8,052 nucleotides of DNA from Phycisphaerales bacterium (GTDB lineage: Bacteria > Planctomycetota > Phycisphaerae > Phycisphaerales > UBA1924): NCBI GenBank assembly GCA_016764015.1, contig JAESSR010000279.1:1-8052 (forward strand), written 5' to 3'. This document shows, one piece after another, positions 4,523-8,052 of the stretch (its first letter is position 1; each line of letters starts with the position of its first letter). The notes under the pieces are model-generated. The model was not told the DNA's origin and did no database searches. It saw nothing but the letters and a program-made list of their open reading frames with translations. A program made the translations under genes and the position numbers.

Positions 4523-7500
4523 ATGGCGTTATTTGGTCGTAAATCGAAATCCCCGTCCGCAAAGGTTCCAGCAGCGACAACTGCTGTTGCCCCTGCACCA
4601 GCGACGAGGCCTCCGGTTGCAACCACATCAACACCCGAGCGCGAAGCCGCCATCAGAAGTGTCGGCACCGAGATGCTCGACATCGCCAAGAACCACAAAT
4701 CGGGCTTGCTCTCGGCCAAGTTCTACCAGGACAAACTCATGGACTGGTCCATGAAAGACCACAACTTCAAGGTCCAACTCTTCCGCTTTGTCGATGCCTT
4801 CCCATCGCTGACCACCCCCGAGATGGTCCATGATCATCTCGTCGATTACCTCACCCAACCAGGAGTCAAGGCACCACCGTTCATGGACCTTGGGCTTAAA
4901 GCCGGTGGCGTCGCCAAGGGCATGATGACCAAAACGATCTCGTCGCAGATCAACAACATGGCCAAGAACTTCATCGCTGGCACCGACGCCAACGATGCGC
5001 TGCCCATGCTCGGCAAGCTCTGGAAAGACGGCATCGCCTTCTCCGTCGATCTCCTCGGCGAAGCCTGCGTCTCCAACGCCGAGGCGGATGCCTACCAAGC
5101 CAAGTATCTTGATCTTGTCAACAACCTTGTTGATGAGGCATCGGCGTGGACACACACCGATCGCCTCGAATCCGATCACCTCGGCGTGGTTCCTCGTGTC
5201 AATGTTTCGATCAAGGTGACGAGCCTGTGTGCCAACTTCAACCCGATCGCACCCCAAGCCGCCATCGCCGACTTCATGCGCCGTGCAACGCCTGTCTTTG
5301 AAGCCGCCAAATCCAACGGCGTGCTCATCAACTTCGACATGGAACAATACGAGCTCAAAGACCTCACCCTCGACACATTCATGCACGCATGCGAAGCCGT
5401 GGACTTCGAGGCCGGGCTCGCCATGCAGGCCTACCTTAAGAGCGGCGTCGATGATGCCAAACGCATCGCCAACTGGGCCAAGAAAACCGGCAAAGTTGTC
5501 ACGGTTCGCCTCGTCAAGGGGGCCTATTGGGACTTCGAGACCATCCACGCCGAGCAAGAGGGTTGGCCCTGCCCGGTCTGGAACGAAAAATGGCAAACCG
5601 ACCAATGCTTCGAGCAGATGGTCGAGGTCTTCCTCGATGCCTGCCCGACCAAGCCCGGCGAGGGCGGCATCAAACTCGCGCTGGGTTCGCACAATGTCCG
5701 CTCGATCGCTGCTGCGCTCGCCGGACTCGACAAACGAAATATCCCACGCAAAGCCATCGAGCTCCAGATGCTCCACGGCATGGCCGATCAACTCAAATAC
5801 GCTGCGGAGAAAATGGGACTCCGCGTCCGCGAATATGTCCCCGTCGGCGAGATGATCCCCGGCATGGCGTACCTCGTCCGCCGACTCCTCGAAAACACCT
5901 CCAACGAATCTTGGCTCAAATCCGGATTCCTCGACAACGCCGACACCGCCACACTCCTCGCCGATCCGACAACCCAACACAAGGGCACGCTGCCAACCGA
6001 CCTCTACGAGATCGCCCCCGAACGCCATCAACTCTCGCCAACCAACGAACACATCGGCAACAACCGCCCATTCTACTCGGCTCCGCTGCGTGACTTCGCT
6101 GAGGAATCCCAACGCAACGCCTTCGCACGCACGATGGCATCGACCACCGTTCCTTCAATCGCCAACGATCACACGGTCGAACAAGGCGAAGCAATGATCG
6201 CCAAAGCACACGATGCCTTCCCCGCGTGGCGAGACTTCGACCCAATCAAACGAGCCCAAATCCTCGAGCGCATCGCATCGATCATGACCGATCGGCGCGA
6301 CGAACTCTCGGCGATCGTCTGCAAAGAGGCACGCAAGACTTGGCACGAAGCCGACGCTGATGTCTGCGAGGCCATCGACTTCTGCGCCTACTACGCCCGC
6401 ACCGCACCCGAACTCTTCACCCCCAAACGGCTCGGCAAGTTCATTGGCGAACTCGACGAAATGTGGTATCAACCCAAAGGCGTCGCCGTCGTCATCTCGC
6501 CCTGGAACTTTCCCCTCGCGATCTGCTGTGGCATGACCGTCGCGGCCCTTGTCACGGGCAACACCGTCGTCCTCAAACCCGCCGAGCAAACGCCCGGGAT
6601 CGCCAAAGTCCTCTTCGACATCATCACCGAGGCACTCAACGCCTTCAACGCGCCAAAGCATGTCATCCACTTCTGCCCAGCACCCGGCGAGACCACCGGC
6701 GCGGCACTCGTCCGTGATCCACGCATCGCGCTGATCGCCTTCACCGGCAGTAAAGCTGTCGGACTCGACATCATCAAAGCCGCCGGCGAAACCTCCGAAG
6801 ACCAAGCGATGGTCAAACGCGTCATCTGCGAAATGGGCGGCAAGAACGCCATCATCGTCGACGCCTCCGCCGATCTTGATGAAGCTGTCTTGGGCGTGCG
6901 ATACTCAAGCTTCGGGTTCCAAGGGCAAAAATGCTCCGCATGCTCGCGCTGCATCGTCGTCGATCCCCAAGGCCCCGATGGCCCACGCATGAAACTCTTT
7001 TTAGAACGCCTCGGCGAATCCACCAAGACCCTCATCCTGGGCGCACCCGATGATCCCAACACCGATGTCTCTCCCGTGATCGACAAAGAAGCAGCCGACA
7101 ACATCCGCAGGTTTATTCAATCAGCCAATGATGAAGGACTCACCGAACTCGTCGGCACAGGCGACTTCAACATCCCCGCTGGTATCAACGACCTCATCGC
7201 ACCGCACATCTTCACCGGCGTCACCGAAACCAGCACCATCTACACCCAAGAAATCTTCGGCCCAGTCCTCGCCGTCATCCACGCCAAAGATTTCAACGAA
7301 GCGATGCGCTTGGCCAACACCCACAAATACAAACTCACCGGCGGCGTCTTCACCCGAAAACCCGCACACATCAACCAAGCCAAAAAAGACTTCCGCGTCG
7401 GCAACCTCTACATCAACCGAGGATGCACCGGCGCACTCGTCGCCCGACAACCCTTCGGCGGCTTCGGCATGTCCGGCGTAGGCTCCAAAGCCGGCGGCCC

Positions 7501-7579
7501 AGACTACCTCCACCAGTTCGTCGACCCAAGAGCATCCTGCGAGAACACCATGCGTAGGGGATTCGCACCAGAACTCTAA
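4523..7579 (+). CDS. putA: Bifunctional proline dehydrogenase / P5C dehydrogenase
   Basis: This 1018-residue enzyme oxidises proline to glutamate in two steps. The FAD-dependent proline dehydrogenase half (about 60-470) shows VSIKVTSL (228-235), FDMEQYELKD (271-280), VRLVKGAYWDFET (328-340), LGSHNVRS (387-394) and the substrate-binding RRLLEN (453-458). The NAD-dependent aldehyde dehydrogenase half (about 520-1010) shows SPWNFP (659-664), FTGSKAVG (740-747), EMGGKN with Glu770, GQKCSACSR with the catalytic Cys804, EIFGPVLA (910-917) and PFGGFGMSGVGSKAGGPDYL (977-996). There is no N-terminal ribbon-helix-helix, so it should not repress its own gene, and no extra C-terminal domain. Residues 1-40 are a basic then Ala/Pro/Thr-rich tail. 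The ATG has GGAG (4512-4515) seven bases upstream. Both halves keep their key residues. The layout and length resemble minimal PutA proteins such as that of Geobacter. Confidence 0.95.
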   Translation: MALFGRKSKSPSAKVPAATTAVAPAPATRPPVATTSTPEREAAIRSVGTEMLDIAKNHKSGLLSAKFYQDKLMDWSMKDHNFKVQLFRFVDAFPSLTTPEMVHDHLVDYLTQPGVKAPPFMDLGLKAGGVAKGMMTKTISSQINNMAKNFIAGTDANDALPMLGKLWKDGIAFSVDLLGEACVSNAEADAYQAKYLDLVNNLVDEASAWTHTDRLESDHLGVVPRVNVSIKVTSLCANFNPIAPQAAIADFMRRATPVFEAAKSNGVLINFDMEQYELKDLTLDTFMHACEAVDFEAGLAMQAYLKSGVDDAKRIANWAKKTGKVVTVRLVKGAYWDFETIHAEQEGWPCPVWNEKWQTDQCFEQMVEVFLDACPTKPGEGGIKLALGSHNVRSIAAALAGLDKRNIPRKAIELQMLHGMADQLKYAAEKMGLRVREYVPVGEMIPGMAYLVRRLLENTSNESWLKSGFLDNADTATLLADPTTQHKGTLPTDLYEIAPERHQLSPTNEHIGNNRPFYSAPLRDFAEESQRNAFARTMASTTVPSIANDHTVEQGEAMIAKAHDAFPAWRDFDPIKRAQILERIASIMTDRRDELSAIVCKEARKTWHEADADVCEAIDFCAYYARTAPELFTPKRLGKFIGELDEMWYQPKGVAVVISPWNFPLAICCGMTVAALVTGNTVVLKPAEQTPGIAKVLFDIITEALNAFNAPKHVIHFCPAPGETTGAALVRDPRIALIAFTGSKAVGLDIIKAAGETSEDQAMVKRVICEMGGKNAIIVDASADLDEAVLGVRYSSFGFQGQKCSACSRCIVVDPQGPDGPRMKLFLERLGESTKTLILGAPDDPNTDVSPVIDKEAADNIRRFIQSANDEGLTELVGTGDFNIPAGINDLIAPHIFTGVTETSTIYTQEIFGPVLAVIHAKDFNEAMRLANTHKYKLTGGVFTRKPAHINQAKKDFRVGNLYINRGCTGALVARQPFGGFGMSGVGSKAGGPDYLHQFVDPRASCENTMRRGFAPEL

Positions 7580-7593
7580 AAATAGAGCTTTGT
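7574..7593 (+). terminator. Possible weak putA terminator
   Basis: CTCTA (7574-7578) pairs with TAGAG (7583-7587) across a four-A loop, followed by CTTTGT. The stem is five bases, AT-rich and overlaps the putA stop codon, so termination would be poor and read-through into the next gene is possible. Confidence 0.3.
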
Positions 7594-7618
7594 AGCGATT
7601 GTACCGGTCCCAATAATC

Positions 7619-7647
7619 TGAGTTCCAACTCAATGAGTTGGTATACA
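7619..7647 (+). promoter_or_regulatory. Palindrome within a candidate promoter of the prepilin gene
   Basis: CCAACTCA (7625-7632) and TGAGTTGG (7634-7641) form a perfect palindrome of 17 bases around a central A. It is immediately followed by TATACA (7642-7647), a good -10 box, 26 bases before the prepilin ATG. The palindrome exactly fills the 17-base spacer to the -35 position (7619-7624, TGAGTT), which matches the consensus poorly. This suggests an operator or an activator-dependent promoter. As RNA it would fold into a seven-pair hairpin with no following U run, so it is an unlikely terminator. Confidence 0.45.
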
Positions 7648-7672
7648 CGCCAACGGTTCGTACATTCTAAGG

Positions 7673-8052
7673 ATGCACGCCCACGCCCGCAAGGCCTTTA
7701 CTCTCGTTGAAATCCTCATCGTCGTCGTCATTCTCGGCATCCTCGCAGCCATCGTTGTGCCCCAGTTTGCAGGCGCGACCCAAGATGCTCGGATTGGTGC
7801 GTTTATTTCGAGCCTCAAGACCTACGCCGATACCTGTGAATACTACAACGCAAACGAAGGACGATACCCCGTCGATGGCGGGTCAGGAGATGTCCCCGCA
7901 GGAATGGAATCCTATGTCGATGAGGACGAATGGACTGCGGGCACGCCAATGGGCGGCGTGTGGGATACCGAGTTCAACTCGATGGGAATCTGGTCAGCGG
8001 TCGGGGTTCACTTCAACGATGGCACAAACCCAGGAGGCGCCGTCATGCTCCT
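7673..8052 (+). CDS. Type IV prepilin/pseudopilin-like protein, 3' end outside window
   Basis: The visible 126 codons begin with a short leader MHAHARKA, then FTLVEILIVVVILGILAAIVV, the class III (prepilin) signal and membrane helix. Cleavage is expected between Ala8 and Phe9, by prepilin peptidase, with Glu13 at the usual +5 position. The rest is a polar domain with a long helix continuing to about residue 60 (SSLKTYADTCEYYNANEGRY) and a Gly/Asp-rich segment. Such proteins form type IV pili or type II secretion pseudopili; planctomycetes carry many of unclear role. The residue at -1 is Ala rather than the commoner Gly. AAGG directly abuts the ATG at 7673, too close for a normal ribosome site, but the leader length supports this start and an in-frame TGA at 7634 limits extension. 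The gene is cut off by the right edge. Confidence 0.85.
   Translation, partial: MHAHARKAFTLVEILIVVVILGILAAIVVPQFAGATQDARIGAFISSLKTYADTCEYYNANEGRYPVDGGSGDVPAGMESYVDEDEWTAGTPMGGVWDTEFNSMGIWSAVGVHFNDGTNPGGAVML

Noticed and set aside
4628..6112. Long leftward open frame of 494 codons inside putA
   Set aside because: It is an antisense frame of a well-supported enzyme gene, with Gly/Val/Asp-biased composition typical of a shadow frame and no recognisable domain.
6155..6805. Leftward open frames inside the aldehyde dehydrogenase half of putA
   Set aside because: They are frames opposite a conserved coding region, explained by codon bias; no motifs or ribosome site support them.
4523..7579. Possibility that the two PutA halves are separate or frameshifted genes
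   Set aside because: The frame is continuous through the linker at about residues 470-520, and both catalytic sets are intact.
1..8052. tRNA genes, CRISPR arrays, insertion sequences, toxin-antitoxin or phage defence genes
   Set aside because: No cloverleaf-type sequence, regularly spaced repeats, transposase motifs or defence domains were seen on either strand.

Overview
This window looks like ordinary chromosome from a free-living, Gram-negative-type bacterium of moderate GC content (mid-50s percent by eye). My best guess is a member of the Planctomycetota, perhaps the Phycisphaerae lineage. The guess rests on three things: an ECF sigma factor overlapping a small two-TM protein, an A|FTLVE-type prepilin behind a long bifunctional PutA, and the general protein style. 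It comes from recall of the families, not from a search. I see no tRNA or rRNA gene, no CRISPR array, no insertion sequence and no phage genes.

Layout. Bases 1-229 hold no convincing gene. They carry a chain of inverted repeats ending in the rpsO terminator. rpsO (ribosomal protein S15) runs leftward at 230-499. A 232-base divergent control region (500-731) separates it from a rightward two-gene unit at 732-1672: an ECF-type sigma factor and, overlapping it by ATGA, a small two-TM protein that is probably its partner. This unit converges on a leftward three-gene operon read from 4395 down to 1711: ribF (riboflavin kinase/FAD synthetase), mnmA (tRNA 2-thiouridylase) and an unrecognised acidic protein. 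All three overlap end to end, and a terminator follows. A 127-base divergent region (4396-4522) holds no promoter I can defend beyond a good Shine-Dalgarno for the next gene. Then comes rightward putA (4523-7579), a two-domain proline-to-glutamate enzyme. After a 93-base gap with a perfect 17-base palindrome, a type IV prepilin/pseudopilin-like gene starts at 7673 and runs off the right edge.

How the genes relate. The window is mostly housekeeping: translation (S15), tRNA modification (MnmA), flavin cofactor supply (RibF) and amino-acid catabolism (PutA). RibF makes the FAD that the proline dehydrogenase half of PutA needs, and the two genes are divergent neighbours. Whether they are co-regulated is unknown. 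The sigma/membrane pair is the one clear regulatory unit, and its signal and targets cannot be read from this window. I found no clear new multi-gene system. The most interesting loose ends are the folded region at 1-187, the operator-like inverted repeats at 569-588 and 7625-7641, the unrecognised gene at 1711-2214, and an apparent threefold excess of GATC sites.
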